Notes: a model not told the origin generated them from the letters alone. 64,000 nucleotides of DNA from Methylobacterium sp. WSM2598 (GCF_000379105.1 NZ_KB900609.1:5406438-5470437), one strand, 5' to 3'. Counted from the stretch's first letter, positions 35,067 through 44,395 are shown. Made by a program: numbers and translations.

Positions 35067-35483
35067 GTGCCGCTCTACTTCGCGTACGGCTCCAACATGG
35101 ACCGGGCCGCGACGGCCCGGCGCTGCCCCGCCTCCACGCCGCGGGGCATCGGGCGCCTCCACCGCCACCGCCTCGTCATCATGCGCGAGGGCTACGCCTC
35201 GGTGACGCGCGATCCCGGCGCCACCGTCTGGGGGCTCGTCTGGGACCTCGCCCTCTCCGACGTGCCGGCCCTCGACCGCTACGAGGGGGTGGCGAGCGGC
35301 CTCTACGTCAAGGCGCAGCAGCCGGTGGTGACCGGGGAGGGGGTGCGCCGCGCCCTGATCTATCTCGGGCGCGGCCAGGGCGGCGTACCGCGGCCGGGCT
35401 ACCTGGAGGGGGTGATCGCCGCGGCCCGGCAGGCGGGGCTGCCGGAGAGCTACTGCCGCGGCCTCGCCGCGCTCGGCCGCTGA
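35067..35483 (+). CDS. Gamma-glutamylcyclotransferase-like (GGCT/AIG2) protein
   Basis: The 138-residue protein starts at a GTG 13 bases after the pccA stop (MPLYFAYGSNMD). It shows the substrate-binding YGSN (7-10) and a probable catalytic Glu at E73 in DRYEGV. The fold cyclises gamma-glutamyl amines or peptides to 5-oxoproline. The precise substrate is unknown. Tight spacing suggests co-transcription with pccA, although no functional link is evident. Confidence 0.9.
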   Translation: MPLYFAYGSNMDRAATARRCPASTPRGIGRLHRHRLVIMREGYASVTRDPGATVWGLVWDLALSDVPALDRYEGVASGLYVKAQQPVVTGEGVRRALIYLGRGQGGVPRPGYLEGVIAAARQAGLPESYCRGLAALGR

Positions 35484-35497
35484 GGCGCGGCGCGGGG

Positions 35498-37093
35498 TCA
35501 GGCCGCCCGCAGCGTCTCCAGGAAGCGGCCGACCTCGTGGGACAGCTGCGCGGATTGCTGCGAGAGGGTGGAGGCCGAGGCGAGGACGCGGTTCGCCGCC
35601 TCGCCCGTCGCCTCGGCGGCGTGGGCGACCCCGGTGATGTTCGCGGTGACCTCGCCGGTGCCGGCAGCCGCCTGGGTCACGTTGCGCACGATCTCCTGGG
35701 TCGCCGCGCCCTGCTGCTCCACCGCGGCGGCGATCCCGGAGGCGACGCCGCTGATCTCCCGGATGCGCGAGGAGATCGCGTCGATGGCCGCCACGGCCTC
35801 GCCGGTCGAGGTCTGGATGCGGCCGATCTGCGATCCGATCTCGTCGGTGGCCTTGGCGGTCTGGTTGGCGAGTTCCTTGACCTCGGCGGCGACCACCGCG
35901 AAGCCGCGCCCGGCCTCGCCGGCCCGCGCCGCCTCGATCGTCGCGTTCAGCGCGAGAAGGTTGGTCTGGCCGGCGATCGTGGTGATCATCGCCACCACGT
36001 CGCCGATCCGCGCGGCGGCGGCGCTCAACTCCTGCACCAGGGCGGCGGATTGGCGGGATTCCTCGACGGCGCTGCGCGACAGGGTCGCCGAACTCTGCAC
36101 TTGGCGGCCGATCTCCGCGATGGAGGAGCCGAGTTCCTCCGAGGCCGCCGCGACGGTGCCGACGTTGCTGGCCGCCTGCTGCGCGGCGCTCGCGGCCGCG
36201 ATGATCCCGCTCATCGCGCTCTCGAAGCGCTCGGCCATGGTCCGCATCGTTGCGCGCCGCTGCTCCTCGGCCCCGGCCCTGGCCAGCGCGGTCTCCTCCT
36301 CGAGCGCCCGCGCCCGCTGCATCGTCTCCTTGAAGACCTGAACCGCCGCCGCCATCGCGCCGAGCTCGTCGCCGCGCCCGGTGAACGGCACCGCGACCTG
36401 CAGATCCCCCGTCGCGAGGGTGCCCAGGCAGGCGGAGAGGTCCCGCACCGGCCGGGCCACGAAGCGCGCCGAGAACACCGCCGAGCCGATGAGGACCAGG
36501 ATGACGGTGCCGCCGACCGCCAGCCCGATCAGGTTCGCGGATTCCACCGTGGCGGCCGTGTTCAGGCGCGCCTCGGTGGCGAAGCGCTGGGCGTTCGTCA
36601 CCGAGGCATTGCCGGCCTGCTCAAGCTTGAGGCCGACCCGCTGCCGCTCGGCAGCGAGCTGCGCGAGCCTGTTCGCGTCCAGGCGGCGCGACCCGTCCTC
36701 GAAGCGGATCGCGGCGGCGCTCGCCGCGGCGAGGTCGGCGAAGCTCGCGAGGCTGGTCTGGAGCTCGCGCAGCACGTCGGGCAGCAGCGCGATGCGGATC
36801 GGCTCGTCCAGGGCCGCGACCCCGGCGTTCCGGGATGCGCGGATCTGGTCGGTCGCTTGCGCCAGCTGGCCGGCCGTCTCGGCCGCCATGATGTCCTGGG
36901 CGGCGGACCGGATCTGGGCGTGCGACAGGCGCGCCTGCTGGATCCCGTCCAGGATGACCTGCTCGCGCCCCGCCGCGGCATTGGCCGCGGCGATGCGCTG
37001 GGCGCTGGCCCACTGGTTCGCCACGAGTCCCGAGACCAGCGTGATCCCGAGGGCGGCTGCCAACGATAGTTTCTTGCCGATCGATAGCTGCAT
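35498..37093 (-). CDS. Methyl-accepting chemotaxis protein (transmembrane)
   Basis: The 531-residue receptor starts MQLSIGKKLSLAAALGITLV. It has TM1 (about 8-28), a periplasmic helical sensor of about 160 residues, TM2 (about 188-212, LAVGGTVILVLIGSAVF), HAMP, and a signalling domain with tip GQTNLLALNATIEAARAGEA and GRGFAVVAAEVKELANQTAK. No C-terminal CheR/CheB tether is seen. The sensor resembles a four-helix bundle and its ligand is unknown. The start at 37093 places TM1 at the N-terminus; the frame continues 36 codons upstream. Confidence 0.93.
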   Translation of the reverse strand: MQLSIGKKLSLAAALGITLVSGLVANQWASAQRIAAANAAAGREQVILDGIQQARLSHAQIRSAAQDIMAAETAGQLAQATDQIRASRNAGVAALDEPIRIALLPDVLRELQTSLASFADLAAASAAAIRFEDGSRRLDANRLAQLAAERQRVGLKLEQAGNASVTNAQRFATEARLNTAATVESANLIGLAVGGTVILVLIGSAVFSARFVARPVRDLSACLGTLATGDLQVAVPFTGRGDELGAMAAAVQVFKETMQRARALEEETALARAGAEEQRRATMRTMAERFESAMSGIIAAASAAQQAASNVGTVAAASEELGSSIAEIGRQVQSSATLSRSAVEESRQSAALVQELSAAAARIGDVVAMITTIAGQTNLLALNATIEAARAGEAGRGFAVVAAEVKELANQTAKATDEIGSQIGRIQTSTGEAVAAIDAISSRIREISGVASGIAAAVEQQGAATQEIVRNVTQAAAGTGEVTANITGVAHAAEATGEAANRVLASASTLSQQSAQLSHEVGRFLETLRAA

Positions 37094-37661
37094 GATTGCT
37101 GATCCCAAGCGCGCTGCGGCGGAGGCGTGGCTCGACGATTGGAGGCGCCGACGGAACTCGGCGAGGGGAGCCAACACCCGGCCGCGCTGACCCTGGGTCA
37201 TGGGAGTGAAGAAAATCTTTCGCCAGATCGCCCGCGGAGGTAATCAAAGGAGCGCCCTGTCGTCCCGGGCGCAAGTCGTCGCGCGTCTCCGGCGTCGCGG
37301 CCGTCGTCGCGAGATCTGGCCTCGGCGAGGTCGGCCCGGCTCCTCAGCGTCGCATCATGCCCCGGGAGGGTATGAAACCCTGGATGGGACCGCGACGCGC
37401 GGCGCGCATCTTTCCTGCGATTGTGACCGCCCCGCGGTTGAACGCGTCGCACCGAGGTCAGCGCCGCGCGGGACCGGAGCGCGCGGCAAGGCGCGTGGGG
37501 CGAGGGTTTCGGCCCGGGATGCGGGCGTGGCGTCCCGACGCCGGGCCCGGGGCCCGGCGCAGTCCGAGCGCGGCCTCGCGCCCATCTCCGGTGACGGGTC
37601 TCGGTTCGGCCGGTGATGGGTCTCGGTCCGGCCCCGCGACCCGGCGGCCGAGCCCGCCCGC
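37094..37661. other. 568-bp intergenic region
   Basis: No supported gene is seen. A 22-bp direct duplication (CGGTGACGGGTCTCGGTTCG plus two bases) occupies 37589-37610 and 37611-37632, with two differences. The AT-richer patch near 37205-37250 probably holds the leftward chemoreceptor promoter. Confidence 0.55.
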
Positions 37662-38138
37662 TCACCGCCCCCTGAAGAGCGGGTGCTCCACCTTGTCGCC
37701 CGCCCGGATCCCGAGCTTGGCGGCGGTGCCGGCGTTGAGTTCGAGCACGGCCAGGACCGGCCCTCCCGACGGGATCACCCGGGTCGAGAGCGGCTCGGTG
37801 TCGGCGGCGATGCGCGACACCGTCCCGTCCGCGCGGATGAACAGCATGTCGAGGGGCAGGTAGGTGTTCTTCATCCACATGGTGACGGGTGCCACCTGGG
37901 CGAAGTCGAACAGCATGCCGTGGTCCGGCGCCATGCTGCGGCGGAACATCAACCCCTGGGCGCGGCCCGCATCGTCGCGCATCACCTCGACCTGGAAGGC
38001 GTGGCGCCCGCCGCGCGAGACGATGGAGAGCGGTTCGGTCGGACCCTCCGCCCGCACGGGCGCGGCCAGGAGGGCGAGCACGAAGGCGAGGGCGGCGAGC
38101 GCCGCGGCGGCGCGGGGCCGCGTGAACCGGAGCGACAT
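37662..38138 (-). CDS. DUF192 exported protein
   Basis: The 158-residue protein starts MSLRFTRPRAAAALAALAFV, a signal peptide probably cleaved after PVRAE. The DUF192 domain follows: GRAQGLMFRRSMAPDHGMLF, VTMWMKNTYLPLDMLFI and AVLELNAGTAAKLGI. The function is unknown although the family is widespread. It lies ten bases after the cold-shock gene and is almost certainly in the same operon. Confidence 0.92.
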   Translation of the reverse strand: MSLRFTRPRAAAALAALAFVLALLAAPVRAEGPTEPLSIVSRGGRHAFQVEVMRDDAGRAQGLMFRRSMAPDHGMLFDFAQVAPVTMWMKNTYLPLDMLFIRADGTVSRIAADTEPLSTRVIPSGGPVLAVLELNAGTAAKLGIRAGDKVEHPLFRGR

Positions 38139-38148
38139 CGGCGGGAAG

Positions 38149-38763
38149 CTAGTGCGAGGCCGGCAGGCTGCCATCGGCGAGGCGCACCTCGGCGGCCATC
38201 AGACCCTTCGAGCCGTCGCCGTAGCGCACCATCACCCGCTCGCCGGGCTTCAATTCGGCGATGCCGTAGCGGCGCAGGGTCTCCATGTGGACGAAGATGT
38301 CCGGCGTGCCCTCGCCGCGGCTGAGGAAGCCGAAACCGCGCAGGCGGTTGAACCACTTCACGACCGCCGTCTCGAGCCCGCTCGTCGGCACCACGGTCAC
38401 GTGGGTGCGCGGCATCGGCAGCTCGGCCGGGTGCGTGGCGGTCGACTGGTCGAGGGAGACCACCCGGAAGGCCTGCCAGCCGCGCGCCCGCTGCACCGCC
38501 TCCACGACGATGCGCGCGCCCTCGCTGGCGCTCTGGTGCCCGTCCCGCCGCAGGCAGGTCACGTGAAGCAGAACGTCGGGCGCGCCGCTGTCCGGCACGA
38601 TGAAGCCGAAGCCCTTGGCGACGTCGAACCACTTGATGCGGCCGCTGATCTCGACGAGGTCCAGCGGCGCGTCCGCTTCGCCGTCCGCGGCGCGCTTGGC
38701 GCTGGCCTCGAACGTGCTCCCCGGCCTTGGGCCGAGCGGGCCTGAACCGACTTCGTCCGACAT
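38149..38763 (-). CDS. Protein with two cold-shock domains
   Basis: The 204-residue protein starts MSDEVGSGPLGPRPGS. Cold-shock domain 1 (about 41-105) has GRIKWFDVAKGFGFIVPD and LLHVTCL. Domain 2 (about 135-200) has AVVKWFNRLRGFGFLSRGEG and IFVHMETL. Both keep the RNP1 and RNP2 nucleic-acid-binding strands. It is a probable RNA chaperone. The tandem arrangement with a downstream DUF192 gene is common in this bacterial order. The ATG at 38763 is preferred to a TTG nine bases upstream. Confidence 0.94.
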   Translation of the reverse strand: MSDEVGSGPLGPRPGSTFEASAKRAADGEADAPLDLVEISGRIKWFDVAKGFGFIVPDSGAPDVLLHVTCLRRDGHQSASEGARIVVEAVQRARGWQAFRVVSLDQSTATHPAELPMPRTHVTVVPTSGLETAVVKWFNRLRGFGFLSRGEGTPDIFVHMETLRRYGIAELKPGERVMVRYGDGSKGLMAAEVRLADGSLPASH

Positions 38764-39009
38764 CGTAAGCAACCCACACCGAATCGCGCGCGGCGATTCA
38801 CCCGGGAGCTTAACAAAGTCATGACTCCGGGGAAGCCCGAATCATCGCCTAATCCAGCCCGCCGCCGGGCGAAACGGGCCGAATCGGGCGCCATCCGCGC
38901 CGGCCCTGCATGGCGGGCGGGCAGAACGCGGCCCGGCTGGCCATCGCCCCCGCGCGCCGCGCGGGCCCCGCGGCGGAACCGCGCGCTCGTGTCGCAGGCG
39001 ACGGCCCGC

Positions 39010-40089
39010 ATGTCGCAGGGGTCGACCGCGGCCCGCGGCTCGTCTAGGAGCGCCGCGCCGAACGCAGCCGAGGCCCCCTTGCCCCGCTTCCCCGTCGCGG
39101 CCCTTCGCCGCCTTCTGGCCGCCCCGGCGGCGGGCCGCCTCGCCGTGATCGACGCGGCGCGCGGGGCGGCGCTCGCCGCGATGGCGCTCTACCACGCCAC
39201 CTGGGACCTCGGCTTCCTGCGGCTGACGCCCGAGAACCTCGCGCTGACGCCGCCGGGCCGCGCGGCGGCGCACGCGATCGCCGGGAGCTTCCTGGTCCTC
39301 GCCGGCGTGAGCCTCGTCCTCGCCCAGGGCAAGGTCTTCCGGCCCGGCCCCTTCCTGGGGCGGCTCGCGCGCATCGGGGCGGCCGCCGCGGGGATCTCGC
39401 TCGCCACCCGGATCCTGTTCCCGGAGAGCTGGATCTTCTTCGGGGTCCTGCACTGCATCGCCCTGTCGAGCCTGCTCGCCCTGCCGGCCCTGCGCCTGCC
39501 GCCGTGGCTCGTCGCGGCCGCGTCGGCGGCGATCCTGGCCGCGCCGGCGCTCCTCGACGCCCCGGCGCTCGCCGCGCCGTGGGCCCTTCCCGCGCCGCTG
39601 CTCCTCGTCCTCGGCCTCGCCCCCGAGGTGCCGGCCACCAACGACTACGTGCCGATGATCCCCTGGTTCGGCTGCGTGCTCGCGGGCGTCGCCCTCGGGC
39701 GGATCGCCCGGCCCCGCCTCGCCGCGTCGCGCCTCGGGGCGTGGCGACCGGCCTCGCGGGGGGCGCGGCTGCTCGCCGGGGCGGGGCGGCGCAGCCTCGG
39801 GATCTACCTCCTGCACCAGCCGCTGCTGCTCGCCCTCCTGTCGGGCGTGGCGGCTCTGACCGGGCCGCATCCGCGGGCCGGCGAGGCGGGCTTCCGGCGC
39901 GACTACGCGCAGACCTGCGCGGTGGCGGGCGGCAGCCCCGCGCGCTGCCGGGCCGCGGCACGCTGCCTGCTCGGACGGCTGCGCGAGGACGGTCTGTGGC
40001 AGGCCGCCGGGCAGGGCGCCCTGTCCCCCGCGCAGCAGGCCCGGGCCGTGGCCCTGTCGCAATCCTGCTACGACGGGGCTGCCGAGTGA
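39010..40089 (+). CDS. DUF1624/HGSNAT-like membrane acyltransferase
   Basis: The product has about eight hydrophobic segments. The N-terminal motif RLAVIDAARGAALAAMALYH with TWDLGFLRLT is typical of DUF1624 (heparan-alpha-glucosaminide acetyltransferase-like), as are VPMIPWFGCVLAGVALG and LGIYLLHQPLLLALL. Such proteins move acyl groups across the inner membrane to sugars; the substrate is unknown. A hydrophilic C-terminal extension has four Cys, some of them outside the usual domain. The start is uncertain: ATG 39010 lacks a Shine-Dalgarno, while TTG 39079 has GAGG upstream and gives 336 residues, nearer the family length. Confidence 0.82.
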   Translation: MSQGSTAARGSSRSAAPNAAEAPLPRFPVAALRRLLAAPAAGRLAVIDAARGAALAAMALYHATWDLGFLRLTPENLALTPPGRAAAHAIAGSFLVLAGVSLVLAQGKVFRPGPFLGRLARIGAAAAGISLATRILFPESWIFFGVLHCIALSSLLALPALRLPPWLVAAASAAILAAPALLDAPALAAPWALPAPLLLVLGLAPEVPATNDYVPMIPWFGCVLAGVALGRIARPRLAASRLGAWRPASRGARLLAGAGRRSLGIYLLHQPLLLALLSGVAALTGPHPRAGEAGFRRDYAQTCAVAGGSPARCRAAARCLLGRLREDGLWQAAGQGALSPAQQARAVALSQSCYDGAAE

Positions 40090-40099
40090 CCCCGGCGGG

Positions 40100-40666
40100 T
40101 CAGTCCTTGGCGCGCTCCACGTAGGAACCGTCCGCGGTCATGATGACGACGCGGGTCCCCGTGGTGATGTGGGGCGGCACCAGGGTGCGCACGCCGTTCG
40201 AGAGCACGGCGGGCTTGTAGGACGAGGAGGCGGTCTGGCCCTTGGTGACCGGCTCGGTCTCGACGATCTCGAGGGTCACGCGCTGGGGCAGCTCGATGGC
40301 GAGCGGCACGCCGTTGTGCAGCGAGAGCATCACCGCCATGCCCTCCTGCAGGTAGGCGGCCTGATCGCCGATGACGTCGTCGGGGACCGCCACCTGCTCG
40401 TAGGATTCCGGGTTCATGAAGTGGGAGCCCTCGCCGTCCTTGTACAGGAAGGTGTGCTCCCGGTCCTCCACGAAGGCCCGCTCCACCTGCTCGGTGGTGC
40501 GGTAGCGCTCCGAGACCTTCACGCCGTCGGTGATGCGGCGCATGTCGAGCTGCGTGACCGGGGTGCCCTTGCCGGGATGGATGTTCTCGGCGGAGAGGAT
40601 CACGTAGAGGCGGCCGTCCTTCTCGACGACGTTGCCTTTGCGAAGCGAGCTGGCGATCACCTTCAC
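40100..40666 (-). CDS. efp: Elongation factor P
   Basis: EF-P binds ribosomes stalled at polyproline and restores peptide-bond formation. The 188-residue protein starts MKVIASSLRKGNVVEKDGRL and has three beta-barrel domains. Its modified loop is HPGKGTP with K33, equivalent to E. coli K34, which is beta-lysylated by EpmA after EpmB isomerises lysine. Both modification genes lie head-to-head with efp at 40798-42917, giving strong functional context. The C-terminal EF-P signature VPPHITTGTRVVIMTADGSY is intact. Confidence 0.97.
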   Translation of the reverse strand: MKVIASSLRKGNVVEKDGRLYVILSAENIHPGKGTPVTQLDMRRITDGVKVSERYRTTEQVERAFVEDREHTFLYKDGEGSHFMNPESYEQVAVPDDVIGDQAAYLQEGMAVMLSLHNGVPLAIELPQRVTLEIVETEPVTKGQTASSSYKPAVLSNGVRTLVPPHITTGTRVVIMTADGSYVERAKD

Positions 40667-40797
40667 GGGTCGGGTCCTAACAGCGAGCGTTGACAGAGAC
40701 GGTCGGCGTCCCGCAAGCCGCTGGCGAAAGCGGGAGCCCGAGCGCCCGCCCTATCGCATCTGACGCGCGACCGCCAGTCGCGACCGGTTCCGACCCG

Positions 40798-41850
40798 ATG
40801 ACCTCCGCCTCGCCCTGGTGGGCCCCCCACGTCCACGCCGACCGCCGGCCCCGCCTGCTGGCCCGCAACCGGATCAAGGCCGCCCTGCGCGCGTGGTTCG
40901 CGGAGCGCGGCTTCGTCGAGGTCGAGACCGCCGCCCTGCAGGTCTCTCCGGGCAACGAGACCCATCTCAGCGCCTTCGCCACCCGGGCGATCGGGCCGGA
41001 CGGCCGCGGCCAGCCCCTCTACCTCCACACCTCGCCGGAATTCGCCTGCAAGAAGCTGCTGGCGGCCGGGGAGCGGCGGCTCGTCGTCTTCGCGCCGGTC
41101 TACCGGAACCGGGAGCGCGGCCCGCTGCACCATCCGGAATTCACCCTCGTCGAGTGGTACCGGGCGGGGGACGGCTGCGAGGCGCTGATGCGCGACTGCG
41201 CGGCGCTCCTCGCCCGGGCGGCCGAGGCGGCCGGGGCGGAGCGGCTGCGCTACCGCGACCGGGAGGCCGACCCCTTCGCGCAGCCCGAGCGCCTGACGGT
41301 CGCGGAGGCCTTCGCGCGCCATGCCGGGATCGACCTCCTCGCCACCGTGGCGCCGGACGGCGCCACCGACCGGGAGGGGCTGCGCGCCGCCGTGACCGCT
41401 TCCGGCATCCGCACCGCACCCGACGACACCTGGGCCGACCTGTTCAGCCGCGTCCTCGTCGAGCGGGTCGAGCCGCACCTCGGGCTCGGGAGGGCGACGA
41501 TCCTGTGCGACTACCCGATCCCCGAGGCGGCGCTGGCCCGCCCGAGCCCGGCCGATCCGCGGGTCGCCGAGCGCTTCGAGCTCTATGCCTGCGGGGTCGA
41601 ACTCGCCAACGGCTTCGGCGAACTCACCGACGCGGACGAGCAGCGCCGCCGCTTCGCCGCCGAGATGGACGAGAAGGAGCGCATCTACGGCGAGCGCTAC
41701 CCGGTGGACGAGGACTTCCTCGCCGCCCTGGCGCGGATGCCGGAGGCGAGCGGCATCGCGCTCGGCTTCGACCGGCTGGTGATGCTCGCGACCGGCGCGC
41801 GCCGCATCGAGGAGGTGATCTGGACCCCCGTGGCGGAGCCCGGCCGGTGA
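40798..41850 (+). CDS. epmA: EF-P lysyltransferase EpmA (PoxA/GenX, LysRS-like)
   Basis: The 350-residue class II synthetase-like enzyme starts MTSASPWWAPHVHADRRPRL and lacks the anticodon-binding domain of LysRS. Motif 2 is FRNRE-like (VYRNRERGPLHHPEFTLVEW) and motif 3 is GIALGFDRLVML. EpmA adenylates (R)-beta-lysine and attaches it to EF-P. It is divergent from efp, and its stop overlaps the epmB start as GTGA. The ATG at 40798 fits the family; a TTG further up would add 36 unrelated residues. Confidence 0.95.
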   Translation: MTSASPWWAPHVHADRRPRLLARNRIKAALRAWFAERGFVEVETAALQVSPGNETHLSAFATRAIGPDGRGQPLYLHTSPEFACKKLLAAGERRLVVFAPVYRNRERGPLHHPEFTLVEWYRAGDGCEALMRDCAALLARAAEAAGAERLRYRDREADPFAQPERLTVAEAFARHAGIDLLATVAPDGATDREGLRAAVTASGIRTAPDDTWADLFSRVLVERVEPHLGLGRATILCDYPIPEAALARPSPADPRVAERFELYACGVELANGFGELTDADEQRRRFAAEMDEKERIYGERYPVDEDFLAALARMPEASGIALGFDRLVMLATGARRIEEVIWTPVAEPGR

Positions 41851-42917
41851 GCCGTCGCACCCTGCGCGACCCCGCCTCCCTGGTCGAGGCCGGGCTGGTG
41901 CCGCGGGCCGCGCTCCCCGCCCTGGAGCGGGTCGCCTCCCGCTACGCGGTCGCGGTGACGCCCGCGATGGCGGACCTGATCGAGACGCCCGAGGACGGGA
42001 TCGGCCGCCAGTTCCTGCCCCGGGCCGAGGAGCTCGACGCGGCGCCCGGCGAGCGGGCGGACCCGATCGGCGACGCGGCCCACGCGCCGCTCCCGGGCAT
42101 CGTGCACCGCTACCCGGACCGGGTGCTGCTGAAGCCCTTGCACGTCTGCCCGGTCTATTGCCGCTTCTGCTTCCGGCGCGAGGTGGTCGGGCCCGACGGG
42201 ATGGGGGCGCTGAGCGAGGCGCAGCTCGACGCGGCCCTCGCCTACGTGGCGGCCCGGCCGGAGATCTGGGAGGTGGTGGTCACCGGGGGCGACCCGTTCC
42301 TGCTCAGCCCCCGCCGCCTGGAGCGGATCGGCGCGGCCCTCGCCGCGACCGACCACGTCCGGGTGCTGCGCCTGCACACGCGGGTGCCGGCGGTGGAGCC
42401 GGAGCGCGTCGACGCCGCCCTGGTGGCGGCCCTCAAGCGCTTCGGCCGGGCGGTCTTCGTGGCGCTGCACGCCAACCATCCGGGCGAGTTCACGCCGGCC
42501 GCGCGCGCCGCGATCGCGCGGCTCGTCGATGCGGGCATCCCGCTCGTGTCGCAATCGGTGCTGCTGCGCGGCGTCAACGACGATCCCGAGACGCTGGCCG
42601 CGCTGATGCGGGCCTTCGTGGAGAACCGGGTCAAGCCCTACTACCTCCACCACGGCGACCTCGCGCCGGGCACGGGCCACTTCCGCACGAGCCTGCCCGC
42701 GGGGCAGGCGCTGATGCGCGGCCTGCGCGGGCGCGTCTCCGGCCTCTGCCAGCCGACCTACGTGCTCGACATCCCGGGCGGGCACGGCAAGGTGCCGGTG
42801 GGGCCCGCCTACCTGGAGCCGCGGCCGGGCGGCTTCACCGTGACCGATCCGGAGGGGCGCGCCCACGCCTATCCGCCCGAGGGAGACGAGCGATGCGCAG
42901 ACTCTGGGGACGGCTGA
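41847..42917 (+). CDS. epmB: EF-P (R)-beta-lysylation protein EpmB (lysine 2,3-aminomutase-like radical SAM)
   Basis: The 356-residue radical SAM enzyme starts at a GTG (MSRRTLRDPASLVEAGLVPR). The iron-sulfur cluster motif is CPVYCRFC (C101, C105, C108). The SAM-binding GGDPF and the PLP-lysine region PGGHGKVPVG near the C-terminus are present. It converts (S)-alpha-lysine to (R)-beta-lysine for EpmA. It lacks the C-terminal extension of clostridial lysine 2,3-aminomutases. Its 3' end overlaps the GST gene by 25 bases. No EpmC hydroxylase gene is visible in the window. Confidence 0.94.
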   Translation: MSRRTLRDPASLVEAGLVPRAALPALERVASRYAVAVTPAMADLIETPEDGIGRQFLPRAEELDAAPGERADPIGDAAHAPLPGIVHRYPDRVLLKPLHVCPVYCRFCFRREVVGPDGMGALSEAQLDAALAYVAARPEIWEVVVTGGDPFLLSPRRLERIGAALAATDHVRVLRLHTRVPAVEPERVDAALVAALKRFGRAVFVALHANHPGEFTPAARAAIARLVDAGIPLVSQSVLLRGVNDDPETLAALMRAFVENRVKPYYLHHGDLAPGTGHFRTSLPAGQALMRGLRGRVSGLCQPTYVLDIPGGHGKVPVGPAYLEPRPGGFTVTDPEGRAHAYPPEGDERCADSGDG

Positions 42918-43534
42918 GTTCGGTGAACGTGCAGAAGGCGGTCTGGGCGCTCGAGGAGCTCGGCCTCGCCTGCGAGCGGGTGGAGGCGGGCGGGGCCTTC
43001 GGGCGCGTCCGCGACCCCGACTACCTCGCCCTGAACCCGAACGGCCTCGTTCCCGTCCTCGAGGAGGACGGCTACGTGCTCTGGGAATCGAACGCGATCC
43101 TGCGCTACCTCGCCGAGGCGCACGGCCCCGCGGCGGCGGCGCGGGGCGGCGTCGCCCTGATGCCGGAGGAGGAGCGGGCGCGCGGCCACGTCCACCAGTG
43201 GCTCGACTGGCAGGCCACCACCTTCACGCCCGCCATGCGCGACGCCTTCTGGCAGACGGTCCGCCTGCCCGCCGAAGGGCGCGACCCGGACCTGATCGCC
43301 CGCTCGGTGGCGGCGGGCGAGGCGGCCGCGGCGATCCTCGACGCGCATCTCGCGGGCCGGCCCTTCGCGGTCGGGGACGCCTTCACGGCGGCCGACATCG
43401 CGCTCGGCTGCGCGGCCCATCGCTGGCTGCACCTCGCCGTCCCGCGCGAGCCCCGGCCGAACCTGCAGGCCTGGTATGCGCGGATCGCGGCCCGGCCGGC
43501 CGCCGCGAAGGTGCTGACCGTTCCGATCACCTGA
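42893..43534 (+). CDS. Glutathione S-transferase family protein
   Basis: The 213-residue protein starts MRRLWGRLSSVNVQKAVWAL. The N-terminal thioredoxin-like part has NPNGLVPVLEEDGYVLWESN, the cis-Pro and Glu-Ser-Asn glutathione motif. The helical C-terminal domain has FTAADIALGC. It probably conjugates or reduces electrophiles with glutathione in the cytoplasm. The start overlaps the end of epmB and has GGGAGA upstream, so it is co-transcribed, although no link with EF-P is evident. Confidence 0.93.
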   Translation: MRRLWGRLSSVNVQKAVWALEELGLACERVEAGGAFGRVRDPDYLALNPNGLVPVLEEDGYVLWESNAILRYLAEAHGPAAAARGGVALMPEEERARGHVHQWLDWQATTFTPAMRDAFWQTVRLPAEGRDPDLIARSVAAGEAAAAILDAHLAGRPFAVGDAFTAADIALGCAAHRWLHLAVPREPRPNLQAWYARIAARPAAAKVLTVPIT

Positions 43535-43629
43535 GCGGCCGCCCGGCCGGCGGCGGCGGGCCTTCTGCGGCGCCCGCCCATCCGCTAAGCCCCTCGCCCC
43601 AGCCTGTTTCTCCCACCGGGACCGACGCC

Positions 43630-44334
43630 ATGCCCCTCGACAAGACCCTCATCGACGCGCTGCAGGCCGTCACCACCGCGACCCTGACCACGGTGATGCT
43701 GAAGAAGGGCCTGCGCCGCTGCTGGATGAAGGGGCCGCAGCCGCGCTTCGCGGCGAATGCCCGCATCGTCGGCCCGGCCTTCACCCTGCGCTTCGTCCCC
43801 GCCCGCGAGGACCTCGCGACCCCCGAATCCTGGTCGAGCCCGACCTCGACCCGCGGCGCCATCGAGGCGATGCCGGAGGGCTGCATCGCGGTCGTGGACG
43901 CCATGGGCGTGACCGAGGCCGGCATCTTCGGCGACATCCTGGCGGCGCGGATGCACAAGCGCGGCGTCGCCGCCCTGGTCACGGACGGGGTGATGCGCGA
44001 CGGCGAGGGCGTCGCCGGGACCGGGCTGCCGGTCTGGTGCGCGGGCGTCGCCGCCCCGGCCTCGGTGGCGGGCCTCACCTTCGTCGGCTGGAACCAGCCG
44101 ATCGGCTGCGGCGGCGTCGCGGTCTTCCCCGACGACGTGATCGTGGCGGACGGGGACGGCGCCGTGGTGATCCCGGCCGCCATCGCCCAGGAGGTCGCCC
44201 TGGCGGCCGTCGAGCAGGAGCGGCTCGAACTCTGGATCATGCGCGAGGTCGAGAAGGGCCTGCCCCTGCCGGGCCTCTACCCGCCCAACGCCGAGACGCG
44301 GGCGCGCTACGAGGCCGAGACCGCCGCCAAGTAG
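43630..44334 (+). CDS. RraA-like protein (probable HMG/oxaloacetate aldolase family)
   Basis: The 234-residue protein starts MPLDKTLIDALQAVTTATLT. Motifs are GPAFTLRFVP, GIFGDILAARMHKRGVAALV and TDGVMRDGEGV, the Asp/Arg metal and substrate site of the RraA/HMG aldolase fold. Proteins of this size are more often 4-hydroxy-4-methyl-2-oxoglutarate/oxaloacetate aldolases than the RNase E inhibitor RraA. The last codons and stop (GCCAAGTAG) are duplicated just downstream in a 17-bp repeat. Confidence 0.85.
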   Translation: MPLDKTLIDALQAVTTATLTTVMLKKGLRRCWMKGPQPRFAANARIVGPAFTLRFVPAREDLATPESWSSPTSTRGAIEAMPEGCIAVVDAMGVTEAGIFGDILAARMHKRGVAALVTDGVMRDGEGVAGTGLPVWCAGVAAPASVAGLTFVGWNQPIGCGGVAVFPDDVIVADGDGAVVIPAAIAQEVALAAVEQERLELWIMREVEKGLPLPGLYPPNAETRARYEAETAAK

Positions 44335-44395
44335 CCGTCTCCGCCAAGTAGCCGTCTCCGCCAAGCACTCGCCTCCGCGCACTCGCCTCCGCGCG
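44327..44395. repeat. Tandem duplications over the rraA-like stop codon
   Basis: GCCAAGTAGCCGTCTCC is present twice (from 44327 and 44344), followed by a third partial GCCAAG and then two copies of CACTCGCCTCCGCG. Each full copy carries a TAG. Confidence 0.85.

Noticed and set aside
37200..37616. 138-codon open frame between the chemoreceptor and DUF192 genes
   Set aside because: Arg/Gly/Ser-rich sequence without family features; it overlaps the probable chemoreceptor promoter.
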